A stretch of 64,000 nt of DNA from Streptomyces longwoodensis (lineage in GTDB: Bacteria > Actinomycetota > Actinomycetes > Streptomycetales > Streptomycetaceae). The translations under genes were made by a program, and so were the position numbers. Below the pieces are notes generated by a model. It worked only from the letters and a program-made list of their open reading frames with translations, was not told the DNA's origin and searched no databases. Shown one piece after another: positions 1-8,571 of this stretch (the stretch's first letter is position 1; every line of letters starts with the position of its first letter). Where the stretch lies: the NCBI RefSeq assembly GCF_001514125.1, contig NZ_KQ948566.1, positions 131,442 through 195,441 of the forward strand, written 5' to 3'.

Positions 1-1
1 G

Positions 2-490
2 GCCACTTCGCCCGCGGCGCAGGTCCTCATGGCGCATGCCGGCATGGTCCAGCGGACCGTGGGCCACCTCGACCCGGCGGCGGCGCACGCGTCCCGCAAC
101 GCCCTGATCGAACTCGCCAAGGGACTGGTCCTCGACCACTTCGACGACCGCGAGCCCGTCTTCACCCCGGCACTGGCCCAGGCGGCCAGGGACCTGGCCG
201 ACACCCGTCTCGCCGACGCCGACCTCTCCCCGGCCACCGTCGCCGCGTCCCTGCACGTCGCCCCGCGCACCCTGCAGCGGGCCTTCGCGCGCCTGGAGGA
301 GCCGTTCAGCGCGTACATACGCCGCCGGCGCCTGGAGGAGGCGGCCACGGCACTCACCGCTCCGACGTCACGCCTCACCGTCTCCGAGGCCGCCGCGCGC
401 TGGCACTTCACCGACAGCAGCCACTTCATCCGCGCGTTCAGGAAGCAGTACGGGGTGACACCGGCGGCCTTCGCACGTGGACGGGGCTGA
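2..490 (+). CDS. AraC-family transcriptional regulator, C-terminal part (cut by window edge)
   Basis: The reading frame is open at the left edge, so the start lies outside the window. The last hundred or so residues form an AraC-type double helix-turn-helix: the first helix pair lies around VAASLHVAPRTLQRAF and the second ends in the family signature FRKQYGVTPAAF. The short stretch before it is not enough to assign the ligand-binding domain, though its spacing resembles regulators with a cupin-like N-terminus. It converges on the MarR gene that ends at 541, with 50 bp between the stops. Its target is unknown. Confidence 0.85.
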   Translation, partial: ATSPAAQVLMAHAGMVQRTVGHLDPAAAHASRNALIELAKGLVLDHFDDREPVFTPALAQAARDLADTRLADADLSPATVAASLHVAPRTLQRAFARLEEPFSAYIRRRRLEEAATALTAPTSRLTVSEAAARWHFTDSSHFIRAFRKQYGVTPAAFARGRG

Positions 491-540
491 CAGGGCGGGC
501 ATGGCTCACCGCGTCCCGACACCCCTGGGCTTCTACGCCT

Positions 541-1044
541 CTACGCCCCACCCTTGCGGCGGCGCGACGCGGCCGAGCGGGGCGGTGTCGCGCGCATGTG
601 GTCGCGCACCGGCGCCAGCAGGCCGGCCAGGGACCTGACCTCGTCGTGCGAAAGCGGTGCGAACAGCAGGCCGCTGACCACCTCGACGTGCCCGGGCAGC
701 ACCTTCGCGAGCAGCTCACGCCCGGCACCGGTGAGGGTGACGGTGACGCTCCGCTCGTCGTCCGGTGAGGGCGCGCGGACGACCAGGCCCTCCTTCTCGA
801 GCAGACCCACCTGGTACGTCAGCCCGCTGCGGCTGTAGACCACCCCGTCGGCCAGGTCGGTCATGCGGTGGCTGCCGGTCGGCGAGTCACCGAGGCGGGC
901 CAGCAGCTGGAACTGCACGTAGCTGAGGTCGCCGCTCTCGCGCAGCTGCTGCTCGACGGCGTGGCGGAGCAGGCTGGTCACCTCGATGAGGTCGAAGTAG
1001 GCCCCGAGCTGCACGGGGTCGAGGGACGACGTCGCATCAGACAT
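541..1044 (-). CDS. MarR-family transcriptional regulator
   Basis: This 167-residue protein has the full MarR length. A winged helix lies near residues 60-105 (MTDLADGVVYSRSGLTYQV, then the beta-wing SPDDERSVTVTLTGAG) and dimerising helices lie at both ends. It is divergent from the oxidoreductase at 1213. The start ATG sits six bases after a TAGAAT -10 element (1051-1056, minus strand), so the mRNA is probably leaderless. One of three TTCGAATTCGAA palindromes lies directly upstream of that -10, which fits autorepression. I infer that it represses both divergent genes and is released by an electrophile or aromatic ligand; the ligand cannot be read from sequence. Confidence 0.9.
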   Translation of the reverse strand: MSDATSSLDPVQLGAYFDLIEVTSLLRHAVEQQLRESGDLSYVQFQLLARLGDSPTGSHRMTDLADGVVYSRSGLTYQVGLLEKEGLVVRAPSPDDERSVTVTLTGAGRELLAKVLPGHVEVVSGLLFAPLSHDEVRSLAGLLAPVRDHMRATPPRSAASRRRKGGA

Positions 1045-1060
1045 GGCCGGATTCTACTGC

Positions 1061-1159
1061 TTCGAATTCGAAGAGATGCAGTTCCGCAGTGACCCACCAC
1101 CCGACTTGCTTCGAATTCGAAGCAGAGGTAGTCTCCTCATCAGTTGCTTCGAATTCGAA
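1061..1159. promoter_or_regulatory. Three TTCGAATTCGAA operator palindromes in a divergent promoter
   Basis: The same 12-bp perfect palindrome occurs at 1061-1072, 1110-1121 and 1148-1159. The middle copy extends to the perfect 18-mer TGCTTCGAATTCGAAGCA (1107-1124). The right copy extends to a 26-bp inverted repeat with one mismatched pair (1141-1166). Left copy: inside the MarR promoter, between -35 and -10. Middle copy: over a likely -35 (TTGCTT, 1106-1111) for the oxidoreductase, whose -10 would be TAGTCT (1129-1134). Centre spacings are 49 and 38 bp. MarR binding is inferred from position and symmetry. Confidence 0.8.
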
Positions 1160-1212
1160 GTAACTGCGACCGCAGCACGAAGCAACACCCACCGCAACGA
1201 AGGTGAACCCCC

Positions 1213-2157
1213 ATGAAGGCAGTGCGTTTCCACGAGTACGGCGACCCCGGCGTCCTGGTGCACGAGGACGTGGAGCAGCCCGTTCCCGGCCCCGGTCAGG
1301 TCCGCGTCCGCGTCGCGGCGACCTCGTTCAACCCCGTCGACGGCAACATCCGCGCCGGCTTCATGCAGGGCCCCATCCCGGTGGTGCTGCCCCACACCCC
1401 CGGCATCGACGTCGCCGGCACGGTCGACGCGCTCGGCGAGGGCGTCGAGGGCCTCGCGGTCGGCGACGACGTCGTCGGCTTCCTGCCGATGGACGGCCCC
1501 GGGGCCGCAGCCGAGTACGCCCTCGCACCGGCCGAGGTGCTGACCCCGGCGCCCAAGAGCGTCCCCCTGGCCGACGCGGCCGCGCTGCCCCTGGTGGGTC
1601 TGACCGCGTACCAGGCCCTGTTCGAGCACGGCGGGCTGGTGGCCGGACAGCGGGTGCTGGTCAACGGTGCCGGCGGCGCGGTGGGCGGTTACGCCGTGCA
1701 GCTGGCCAAGAACGCCGGTGCCCACGTCATCGCCACGGCCGGCCCGCGCAGCGGCGACGCGGTGCGGTCCGCCGGCGCCGACGAGGTCGTCGACCACACC
1801 ACCACCGACCTGGCCGCGGCGGTGACCGAGCCGGTCGACCTCGCGCTCAACCTCGCCCCCGTCGACCCGGCCGAACTGGCCGCGCTGCTCACCCTGATCA
1901 AGCCCGGCGGGGTCCTCGTGAACACCACGGTGTGGATGCCCGCCCCCAGCGACGAGGAGCGCGGGGTGCGCGGCGTCGACCTGTTCGTCCGGAGCGACGC
2001 CGGCCTGCTGGCCGGGCTCGTGGCGTCGGTCGACCGCGGCGAGCTGCGCGTCGACGTCGCCGAGCGGGTGCCGCTGGCCGAGCTGCCCGCACTGCACGCA
2101 CGGGCCGCCGAGGGCGGCGTGCACGGCAAGGTCGTCGTCGTCCCGTCCGCGGCCTGA
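1213..2157 (+). CDS. NADP-dependent quinone oxidoreductase (zinc-independent MDR family)
   Basis: This 314-residue protein has medium-chain dehydrogenase/reductase architecture. The N-terminal GroES-like domain starts MKAVRFHEYGDPGVLV. The Rossmann fold carries the NAD(P)-binding run VLVNGAGGAVGGYAVQLAK near residues 150-170. The zinc-ligand pattern of true alcohol dehydrogenases is absent, as expected for the quinone reductase (QOR) branch, which reduces quinones or enals with NADPH. A purine-rich ribosome site (GAAGGTG) precedes the ATG. It is divergent from the MarR regulator and presumably repressed by it. The natural substrate is unknown. Confidence 0.9.
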   Translation: MKAVRFHEYGDPGVLVHEDVEQPVPGPGQVRVRVAATSFNPVDGNIRAGFMQGPIPVVLPHTPGIDVAGTVDALGEGVEGLAVGDDVVGFLPMDGPGAAAEYALAPAEVLTPAPKSVPLADAAALPLVGLTAYQALFEHGGLVAGQRVLVNGAGGAVGGYAVQLAKNAGAHVIATAGPRSGDAVRSAGADEVVDHTTTDLAAAVTEPVDLALNLAPVDPAELAALLTLIKPGGVLVNTTVWMPAPSDEERGVRGVDLFVRSDAGLLAGLVASVDRGELRVDVAERVPLAELPALHARAAEGGVHGKVVVVPSAA

Positions 2158-2188
2158 CACCGCTCCGCCCCACCGAAGGGACGGGGCC

Positions 2189-2519
2189 ATGGCACTCGGT
2201 CTGAACCCCGAGATCGCCCTTGCGCCGGCCCCGACGGCCGGCGCGTCGGCGGACGCCACTCCCCCGGCCGTGGGCGACGGCGGCTCCAGCCCGTCTGGAG
2301 GACCCGACCGCTCTGCCGCCCGCCTGCATCGAGGTCGGCCAACTGGGCGTGTTCCGCGACGAGGACACGGCCTACCCGATGAAGCCCGGCCGGGTCGGGG
2401 TGCCGGTGGAGTTCCCCCTGCACCACCCCGGCGCACCGCACGAGTTCGACTCCCTCCCCTTCGACTCGGACGTCGCCCGGCGCGCCCCCGCATGCCGCGT
2501 CCGGGTGCTCAGGTCGATC
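2189..2519 (+). pseudogene. Internally deleted alpha/beta-hydrolase (acetyl-esterase-like) remnant
   Basis: A good ribosome site (AAGGGACGG) and ATG at 2189 open about 30 residues that look like the N-terminus of a family-3 lipase/esterase (ATPPAVGD at 2258-2278). The frame then changes, and 2295-2519 encodes what looks like the C-terminal lobe of the same family (PACIEVGQLGVFRDEDTAY, then PGAPHEFDSL, which carries the catalytic-His region). The core, including the GxSxG nucleophile, is missing. The simplest reading is an internal deletion of roughly 200 codons with a frame change. Family assignment is from memory of the family pattern. Confidence 0.55.
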
Positions 2520-3402
2520 CGACCTCCGCGCGGGTGGCCGTACGGGTCACGGGGATCCACAGGTGCGCGTCGGACCGGGCCGGGTCGTCCCGGCACGGCC
2601 GGACGCGCAGGATCTCCGGCCCCGGCCGGTACTCGTAGGGGTTGGAGGGCATCCAGTGGGCGGCGACATCGGCCCACATCTGCTGCAGTGCCTGCGGGAA
2701 GGGCCCGGTGTTCTCGAACACGGCCCAGGTGCCGGCCGGGCAGTCCAGCACGTCGAGGTCCACGGGCACGTCGTCCGCCCCGGTCACCACGGCGTGGTAG
2801 TGGTCCAGTGCGCTGCCCTCCTCGAAGTCGTCCGACAGCCGCACGGTCGCCGACACCACCCCCTCGGGCGCCTGGTCCGAGAGACCGGCGATCCGCTGCG
2901 TCGTCTCCGGGGGGATGCCGCGCACGAACTCGGCGATGTGCGGGTTGACCCCCTCGTACACCAGCGGGACGCGGGCCTTCTTCCCGACGACCCGGAAGGC
3001 TTCCTTCGTCACGATGCGGTAGCGCATGGAGCTGTTCCCTTCGACGGTGAGGCGGAAGGACAGCCGGGGTTGCGAGTGGAGCGCGGCACCGGTCCGCCGT
3101 GCCTCGCCGGGGCCGACACCGTGCACGGCGCGGAACGCCCGGGCGAACGCCTCCGCCGAGCCGTAGCCGTGGCGGAGCGCGACCGCCAGCAGGGTCTCCT
3201 CGCCGTCCAGCACGTCCGCCGCCGCCACGGTGAGCCGCCGACGCCGGACGTACTCCGAGAGCGGCATCCCGGCCAGTGCCGAGAAGAGCCGCCTGAAGTG
3301 GTAGTCGGACGTGAGCGTGATCCGCGCCAGCTCGGACACGTCGACGTGCCGGTCGAGGTGACGCTCGATGTGCTCCATGGCCTCGTTCAGCCGATCCAGC
3401 AC
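2509..3402 (-). CDS. AraC-family regulator with GyrI-like effector-binding domain
   Basis: I start this 297-residue protein at GTG 3402 because CCTCCT (3409-3414, read as AGGAGG) sits six bases upstream; longer in-frame starts lack a ribosome site. Residues 1-105 are an AraC double helix-turn-helix (ELARITLTSDYHFRRLFSA, then ALRHGYGSAEAFARAFRAVHG). Residues 120-297 form a GyrI-like small-molecule-binding domain, ending near PRDDPARSDAHLWIPV-type sequence. This layout is shared with SoxS/Rob-like and BmrR-type multidrug sensors. The 3' end overlaps the esterase relic on the other strand. Target genes are not evident. Confidence 0.88.
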   Translation of the reverse strand: MLDRLNEAMEHIERHLDRHVDVSELARITLTSDYHFRRLFSALAGMPLSEYVRRRRLTVAAADVLDGEETLLAVALRHGYGSAEAFARAFRAVHGVGPGEARRTGAALHSQPRLSFRLTVEGNSSMRYRIVTKEAFRVVGKKARVPLVYEGVNPHIAEFVRGIPPETTQRIAGLSDQAPEGVVSATVRLSDDFEEGSALDHYHAVVTGADDVPVDLDVLDCPAGTWAVFENTGPFPQALQQMWADVAAHWMPSNPYEYRPGPEILRVRPCRDDPARSDAHLWIPVTRTATRAEVGST

Positions 3403-3650
3403 CCCTGACCTCCTCTTTCCCCTCACCTTAGGAGGGGGCGGGGCGGCCGCACCCGACATCCTGTGCCCGCTCCGGTCGGGTGCGCGGGCACCACGGGCCG
3501 GCTTCCGTCCCGGCCGTGCCCGCCGGCGTTCGGGGGCACGAGGAAGACCGGCGGAGGCGTCAGCAGTGCCTGACCGGACTCCGTGCGCAAAGACCGGCGT
3601 CGCGCAGGGAACGGCCCACGCCCTGGACAGGCACGACACCACCCGCTCTA

Positions 3651-3658
3651 CAACGTTG
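3651..3658. promoter_or_regulatory. Putative LacI-family operator CAACGTTG (distal site)
   Basis: CAACGTTG is a perfect palindrome with the central CG typical of LacI/GalR operators. It lies about 290 bp upstream of the GH2 start. Its core recurs at 3833-3838 and 18906-18915, each time upstream of a secreted glycosidase. The LacI-type regulator at 12342 is the likely ligand; this is inferred. Confidence 0.55.
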
Positions 3659-3832
3659 AAAACCGAGGACCGGCCCCATGACAGCACGCCCCCTGTGGCC
3701 GTGTCCAGATCCGTGCAGTACGTGCCCCTCCAAGGGCCTCGACACCCCCCGCAGCGGTCCGAACTTGTCCGTGCACAGGGTCTGGACAGGCTCCTGGGCC
3801 CCTGCTTTCATGCTGCCCGCGCCGATTTTTCC

Positions 3833-3838
3833 AACGTT
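3833..3838. promoter_or_regulatory. Putative LacI-family operator AACGTT (proximal GH2 site)
   Basis: The context is CCAACGTTAT (3831-3840), with the same AACGTT core as the distal site and the GH31 site. It sits about 105 bp upstream of the GH2 ATG, where it could block the promoter or pair with the distal site by looping (centres 181 bp apart). Confidence 0.5.
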
Positions 3839-3942
3839 ATACAAGCCAGTTCCCGGTGCTCCCGGCGGTCCTGTCTGCTGTGGAGCCTCGTCCGGCGCAC
3901 CAGGTTCAGGCGTGAGCGTTTCCCGTCGCGGAAAGGGTGAGC

Positions 3943-6900
3943 ATGAGTCCAGGCAGAACCCGAATACCCCTCTTCGGCCGACTCGTCGTGCTGCTGCCGC
4001 TGTTGCTGGGAGCCGCGTTGCTGACGCCGGCCCCGGCCGGTGCCGCACCGACTGCGGCCTCCCCGGCCCCGGCCGCCGCCGGCGACCTCGGACTGCGCGG
4101 CGACTACTACCGGATGTCCGGCCCCACGGCGCTGGACTTCGCCTCGTACACCGGCACCCGCATCGACAACTCCCTCCACGTCGACGACCTGTTGCCCACT
4201 CTGCGCACGTACGCCGGCACCACCGACAACGTCGCCGTGCGCTGGACCGGCCGGCTCGAGGTGCCCGCGGACGGCGCCTACACCTTCTACATCAAGGGCG
4301 ACAACGGCTTCCGGATGTCCCTCGACGGCACCAGTGTGATCAACCACTGGACCACCGACTGGGACGTCCAGACCACCTCCGAGGCGATCACCCTGACCGC
4401 CGGACTGCACGACCTGGTGGTCGACTACAACCAGGGCAACGGCGGCGCCTACCTGCACACCGAGTGGTCCGGCCCCGGCTTCGCCCGCCGGCCGCTGCCG
4501 GACTCGGCGCTGCACCTGCCGGCCGGCTTCGCCCCGGCCGACGCCAAGGCGACCGTGGGCAGGACCGGGCGGACCGCCACCGTCGAACTGCCCTCCGCCC
4601 TCACGTCCGTGCCCGCCGACGCGGCCCAGCACCTCGCCGTGCTCTCCGGGGGCACCCTGTGGCACCCCACGGTGGCCAAGGACGCCAAGAACCCGGCCGC
4701 GCTCGTGGTCACCGCGGGCAAGGACGACACCCCCGTCTCGCTGAACGCCGACGTGCGGATCAGCTACGACGGCAAGGGCGGCATCACCACCGCGAAGGGC
4801 GACCTCGGACCGTTCTCCGTCGTCGCGCAGAACGACTCCACCTGGTACTTCGCCACCCCGTGGGCCAAGGACGTCTCCGCCGACAACGCGCTGCCCGAGT
4901 ACCCGAGGCCGCAGCTGACCCGCAGGAACTGGCAGAACTTGAACGGCACCTGGCAGTTCCAGGCGACCGCGCAGGACGCCGCGCTGCCCACCGGGAAGCT
5001 GACCGGGAAGATCCTGGTGCCCTACCCGATGGAGTCGGGTCTCTCCGGAGTGGCCCGGCACCACGACTGGTCGCTGTACCAGCGCACCTTCTCCGTGCCC
5101 AACGGCTGGAAGGTGGGGTCGGGCAACCGGCTGCGGCTCAACTTCGGCGCCGTCGACCACGAGACATGGATCTACGTCAACGGCGAACAGGTCGCCCACC
5201 ACGTCGGCGGCTACGAGGAGTTCAGCGCCGACGTCACCGACGCCCTGTCCCGGCACGGGCAGCAGACGCTGCTGGTGAAGGTGAAGGACACCACGGACGA
5301 CAAGTACGCCGTGGGCAAGCAGTCGGCCGATCCGAGCGGCATCTGGTACACGCCGACCAGCGGCATCTGGCAGACCGTCTGGATGGAGCCGGTCCCCGAG
5401 GCGAGCGTCGACTCGCTGGTCCTCACCCCGGACCTGAAGGACAACTCGCTCGCCGTCACCGTGCGTCCCACCGCCACCACCCCGTCGTCGGCGAAGGTCA
5501 CCGTCACCGCCTACGCCGGGAAGCGGCGCGTGGCGTCGGTCACCGGGCGCGCCGGTGCCGCGCTGCGCCTCCCGGTCACCAAGCCGCACCTGTGGAGCCC
5601 GGACGACCCCTACCTGTACGACCTGAAGGTGACCCTCGACGGCGGACGGGCCGGGAAGGACCGGGTCGGTTCCTACTTCGGCATGCGGTCGATCAAGGTC
5701 GCCCCCGTCGGCGGCGTCAACAAGATCCTCCTCAACGGCAAGCCCACCTTCGTGATGTCCACCCTCGACCAGGGGTTCTGGCCGGACGGCCTGTACACCG
5801 CGCCCACCGACGAGGCCCTGAAGTCCGACCTGGTGGCGCACAAGGAGCTCGGCTTCAACGCGGTGCGCAAGCACATCAAGGTGGAGCCCGCGCGCTGGTA
5901 CTACTGGGCCGACCGGCTCGGTCTGATGGTGTGGCAGGACATGCCGAGCCGGATGACGGCCGCGGCGGGCACACCCGAGACGCAGACCTGGATCGACGAG
6001 GCCCACGAGATCGTCGACCAGCACCTGAGCACCCCGTCGATCGTCATGTGGACGATCATGAACGAGGGCTGGGGCGAGTGGAGCAAGGCCGCCACCGGTG
6101 AGCTGGCCGACGCGGTCAAGAAGCAGGACCCGTCCCGACTGGTGGACGCCCACTCCGGCGTCAACTGCTGCGCCTCCAAGGGCGATTCGGGCCGGGGTGA
6201 CGTCATCGACTGGCACGACTACCACGGCCCGGCCAACCCCGCCCCCGACACCACGCGGGCCTCGGTCGACGGGGAGCACGGCGGCTACTCGTACGTCGTT
6301 CCCGGCCACATCCTCGGCACCGCCGGCGGCCAGGACTACGGTGACGCCGCCACCAGCACCGAGGAGCTGACCAAGGCCTACGTGGACAACACCAGGAAGC
6401 TGGTCCAGCGTGCCTCCTGCGGGCTCTCCGGTTCGGTCTACACCCAGATCACGGACGTGGAGGGCGAGCTCAACGGCCTGCTCACCTACGACCGCAAGGT
6501 GGTCAAGGTGCAGCCCGGCCCGGTCCGGGAGGTCAACCAGCAGGTGATCGCGGCCGGCGCCGCGGCGGGCGGCACGGACGTCCCGCCGGGCACCCCGGGC
6601 CTGTCCGGAGTGTCCTGGTGGCCGCTGCACCAGCAGTCCGGCACGGTCGCCGACGACGTCGCGGGCAGCCACGACGGCACCCTCAAGGGCGGCGCGACCT
6701 GGACCACCGGCCCGAACGGCGGCGCGGTCCAGCTAGACGGCAGCACCGGGTACGTCGACGCCGGCGCGCCCGTCCTGGACACCGAGAAGGGCGACTACTC
6801 GGTGGCCGCCTGGGTCCGCCTCGACGACAAGGGCCACTTCAGCACCGCGGTGTCCCTCGACGGCGACCGCAGCAGCGTCTTCTTCCTGCAGTACTCGCAG

Positions 6901-7242
6901 GCCGACAAGCGGTTCGCGTTCAGCTTCGCGGGCAGCCGGGCGCTGGCGAACAGCATCGGTGAGCCGCAGACCGGCAAGTGGTACCACCTGGCGGGCAGTT
7001 ACAGCCACCGCGACGGCACCCTGCGGGTCTACGTGGACGGCACCGAGTCGGGCTCCACCCGTGCGTGCAACGCCGAGGTGCCCACCGGGAACCTGGTGAT
7101 CGGGCGCGGCAAGTACAACGGCGCCCCGGTCGACCACTGGGCCGGCGCACTCGCCGACGTCCACGCCTACGACCGCGCCCTGAGCGCGGCCGAGGTGGCC
7201 TCCCTGGCCGCCCACGAGCCCACCGCACCCGCCAAGCAGTGA
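3943..7242 (+). CDS. Secreted GH2-family glycosidase with PA14 and LamG domains (possible beta-galactofuranosidase)
   Basis: I choose ATG 3943 (1,099 residues) over GTG 3937 because the ribosome site GGAAAGGG abuts the GTG. Order: signal peptide with hydrophobic core LVVLLPLLLGAALL and an Ala-rich cleavage region; PA14 carbohydrate-binding domain (about 40-185); GH2 sugar-binding, Ig-like and TIM-barrel domains (about 310-860); and a C-terminal LamG/concanavalin-like domain (about 890-1095). The acid/base glutamate is in IMNEGWGEW (E708), and the candidate nucleophile is E840 in TDVEGELNG. GH2 enzymes hydrolyse beta-linked galactose, glucuronic acid, mannose or galactofuranose residues. The adjacent galactofuranose-type importer points to the last; specificity is inference. 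Confidence 0.88.
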   Translation: MSPGRTRIPLFGRLVVLLPLLLGAALLTPAPAGAAPTAASPAPAAAGDLGLRGDYYRMSGPTALDFASYTGTRIDNSLHVDDLLPTLRTYAGTTDNVAVRWTGRLEVPADGAYTFYIKGDNGFRMSLDGTSVINHWTTDWDVQTTSEAITLTAGLHDLVVDYNQGNGGAYLHTEWSGPGFARRPLPDSALHLPAGFAPADAKATVGRTGRTATVELPSALTSVPADAAQHLAVLSGGTLWHPTVAKDAKNPAALVVTAGKDDTPVSLNADVRISYDGKGGITTAKGDLGPFSVVAQNDSTWYFATPWAKDVSADNALPEYPRPQLTRRNWQNLNGTWQFQATAQDAALPTGKLTGKILVPYPMESGLSGVARHHDWSLYQRTFSVPNGWKVGSGNRLRLNFGAVDHETWIYVNGEQVAHHVGGYEEFSADVTDALSRHGQQTLLVKVKDTTDDKYAVGKQSADPSGIWYTPTSGIWQTVWMEPVPEASVDSLVLTPDLKDNSLAVTVRPTATTPSSAKVTVTAYAGKRRVASVTGRAGAALRLPVTKPHLWSPDDPYLYDLKVTLDGGRAGKDRVGSYFGMRSIKVAPVGGVNKILLNGKPTFVMSTLDQGFWPDGLYTAPTDEALKSDLVAHKELGFNAVRKHIKVEPARWYYWADRLGLMVWQDMPSRMTAAAGTPETQTWIDEAHEIVDQHLSTPSIVMWTIMNEGWGEWSKAATGELADAVKKQDPSRLVDAHSGVNCCASKGDSGRGDVIDWHDYHGPANPAPDTTRASVDGEHGGYSYVVPGHILGTAGGQDYGDAATSTEELTKAYVDNTRKLVQRASCGLSGSVYTQITDVEGELNGLLTYDRKVVKVQPGPVREVNQQVIAAGAAAGGTDVPPGTPGLSGVSWWPLHQQSGTVADDVAGSHDGTLKGGATWTTGPNGGAVQLDGSTGYVDAGAPVLDTEKGDYSVAAWVRLDDKGHFSTAVSLDGDRSSVFFLQYSQADKRFAFSFAGSRALANSIGEPQTGKWYHLAGSYSHRDGTLRVYVDGTESGSTRACNAEVPTGNLVIGRGKYNGAPVDHWAGALADVHAYDRALSAAEVASLAAHEPTAPAKQ

Positions 7243-7248
7243 CCTTGA

Positions 7249-7283
7249 GGGGAGGCTCCCGGGTCCGCCCCGGGGGCCTCCCC
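7249..7283 (+). terminator. Hairpin after the GH2 gene
   Basis: GGGGAGGC (7249-7256) pairs with GCCTCCCC (7276-7283), with further GC pairing inside. It starts seven bases after the GH2 stop and separates it from the transporter genes. There is no U-tract, as is usual in Streptomyces. It probably terminates or attenuates transcription into the importer operon. Confidence 0.6.
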
Positions 7284-7413
7284 CTCCGCCCCGCCTCCCC
7301 CGGCACCGCACCACCCCGCATCCCGCGGCTGCCCCCGCGGCCTCCCGTCCGGCGTCGCCGCGCCGTCGGCCCACGCCCCCCAGTCGCCCCACCACGCAAG
7401 GAGCGCACCACCC

Positions 7414-8493
7414 ATGACCACTTCGCGCAGATCCCGACTCGTCACCGCCGCCTGCCTCGCCGCCACCGTCGTCCTCGCCGCCGGCTGCGCCAAGGAGGAG
7501 GGAGACGACAAGGCCTCTTCCGACACCGGCCAGGGCGCCCAGGTCGTGCAGACCCCCTCCGCCGACCCGGGCACGGGCTGCACCCTCAAGACGTACGGCG
7601 CCACCAAGGTCGACCTGAAGAACGCGGTCGTCGGCTTCTCGCAGTCGGAGAAGGAGGCCAACCCCTTCCGCATCGCCGAGACCCAGTCCATCAAGGACGA
7701 GGCCGCCAAGCTGGGCGTCAAGAAGCTGCTCACCACCAACGCGCAGTCCCAACTGCCCAAGCAGATCAGCGACATCCAGGACATGCTGGCCCAGGGCGCG
7801 CAGCTGCTCATCGTGGCGCCGCTGAACTCCGACGGCCTGGAGCCCGCGCTGCAGGCGGCCGCGGCCAAGCACGTGCCGGTGATCACCATCGACCGCAAGC
7901 TCAACGCCACCCCCTGCAAGGACTACGTGGCCTTCCTGGGCTCCGACTTCGTCGAGCAGGGCAAGCGCGCGGCGGACGCGATGATCAAGGTGACCGGCGG
8001 CAAGGGCAAGGTCGCGATCCTGCTCGGCTCCTCGGGCAACAACGTGACCACCGACCGCACCAAGGGCTTCGTCGACCAGCTCAAGGCCAAGGCCCCGGGC
8101 CTGCAGATCGTGGCCCAGCAGACCGGCGAGTTCGCCCGGGACAAGGGCCAGCAGGTGATGGAGCAGCTGATCCAGTCCAAGCCGGACATCACCGCCGTGT
8201 ACGCGGAGAACGACGAGATGGGCCTGGGCGCCGTCACCGCACTGAAGGGGGCCGGCAAGGAGCCCGGCAAGGACGTCAAGATCATCTCCATCGACGGGAC
8301 CCGCAACGCCGTGCAGGCCCTGGCCAACGGGCAGTACAACGGGGTGATCGAGTCCAACCCGCGGTTCGGTCCGCTCGCCTTCGCCACCGCGCAGAAGTTC
8401 TTCGACGGCGGCGCCATCCCGGAGGACGTCATCATCTCCGACCGCGCCTACGACGCGTCCAACGCCAAGAGCTCCGTGGCCGGAGCGTACTGA
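7414..8493 (+). CDS. Sugar ABC transporter substrate-binding lipoprotein (YtfQ-like)
   Basis: This 359-residue protein has a lipoprotein signal with lipobox LAAGC (Cys25). It is followed by a type-I periplasmic-binding fold of the ribose/galactofuranose group. Features shared with E. coli YtfQ include VGFSQSEKEANPFRIAET near the start of the mature part, YAENDEMGLGAV mid-chain and PGKDVKIISIDGTRNAVQAL. It captures the sugar outside the membrane and delivers it to the two permeases downstream. It is the first gene of a five-gene run; a hairpin between it and the ATPase gene would allow higher expression of the binding protein. Ligand identity is inferred from similarity only. Confidence 0.9.
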   Translation: MTTSRRSRLVTAACLAATVVLAAGCAKEEGDDKASSDTGQGAQVVQTPSADPGTGCTLKTYGATKVDLKNAVVGFSQSEKEANPFRIAETQSIKDEAAKLGVKKLLTTNAQSQLPKQISDIQDMLAQGAQLLIVAPLNSDGLEPALQAAAAKHVPVITIDRKLNATPCKDYVAFLGSDFVEQGKRAADAMIKVTGGKGKVAILLGSSGNNVTTDRTKGFVDQLKAKAPGLQIVAQQTGEFARDKGQQVMEQLIQSKPDITAVYAENDEMGLGAVTALKGAGKEPGKDVKIISIDGTRNAVQALANGQYNGVIESNPRFGPLAFATAQKFFDGGAIPEDVIISDRAYDASNAKSSVAGAY

Positions 8494-8511
8494 CGAGCCC
8501 TCGGGCTGCCG

Positions 8512-8537
8512 GGGCTGCCCCGCGACCGGGGCGGCCC
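8512..8537 (+). terminator. Intra-operon hairpin between binding protein and ATPase genes
   Basis: GGGCTGCCCC (8512-8521) pairs with GGGGCGGCCC (8528-8537) around a six-base loop, with one T-G pair. It lies 19 bases after the binding-protein stop. Such hairpins commonly stabilise the 3' end of a binding-protein mRNA or partly terminate transcription. Confidence 0.5.
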
Positions 8538-8571
8538 GCTCCCCGCTGACCGACCGAGGAAGGTCGAACCC

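Larger units (their letters stand above)
3403..3942. other. Promoter region of the GH2 gene
   Basis: These 540 bases lie between the divergent AraC-GyrI and GH2 genes. I find no convincing gene here. The stretch holds two AACGTT-centred palindromic sites, annotated separately, and the GH2 ribosome site GGAAAGGG (3930-3937). Confidence 0.6.

Noticed and set aside
1054..2493. A 479-codon open frame on the minus strand opposite the oxidoreductase
   Set aside because: It is the GC-driven mirror of a well-supported gene, Gly/Arg-rich, with no ribosome site and no family pattern.
3678..3930. A small ATG-initiated peptide upstream of the GH2 gene
   Set aside because: No ribosome site, no family resemblance, and it overlaps the candidate operator and promoter zone.
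3808..6672. A 954-codon minus-strand frame opposite the GH2 gene
   Set aside because: Low-complexity Gly/Val/Arg/His product, antisense to a clear GH2 enzyme.
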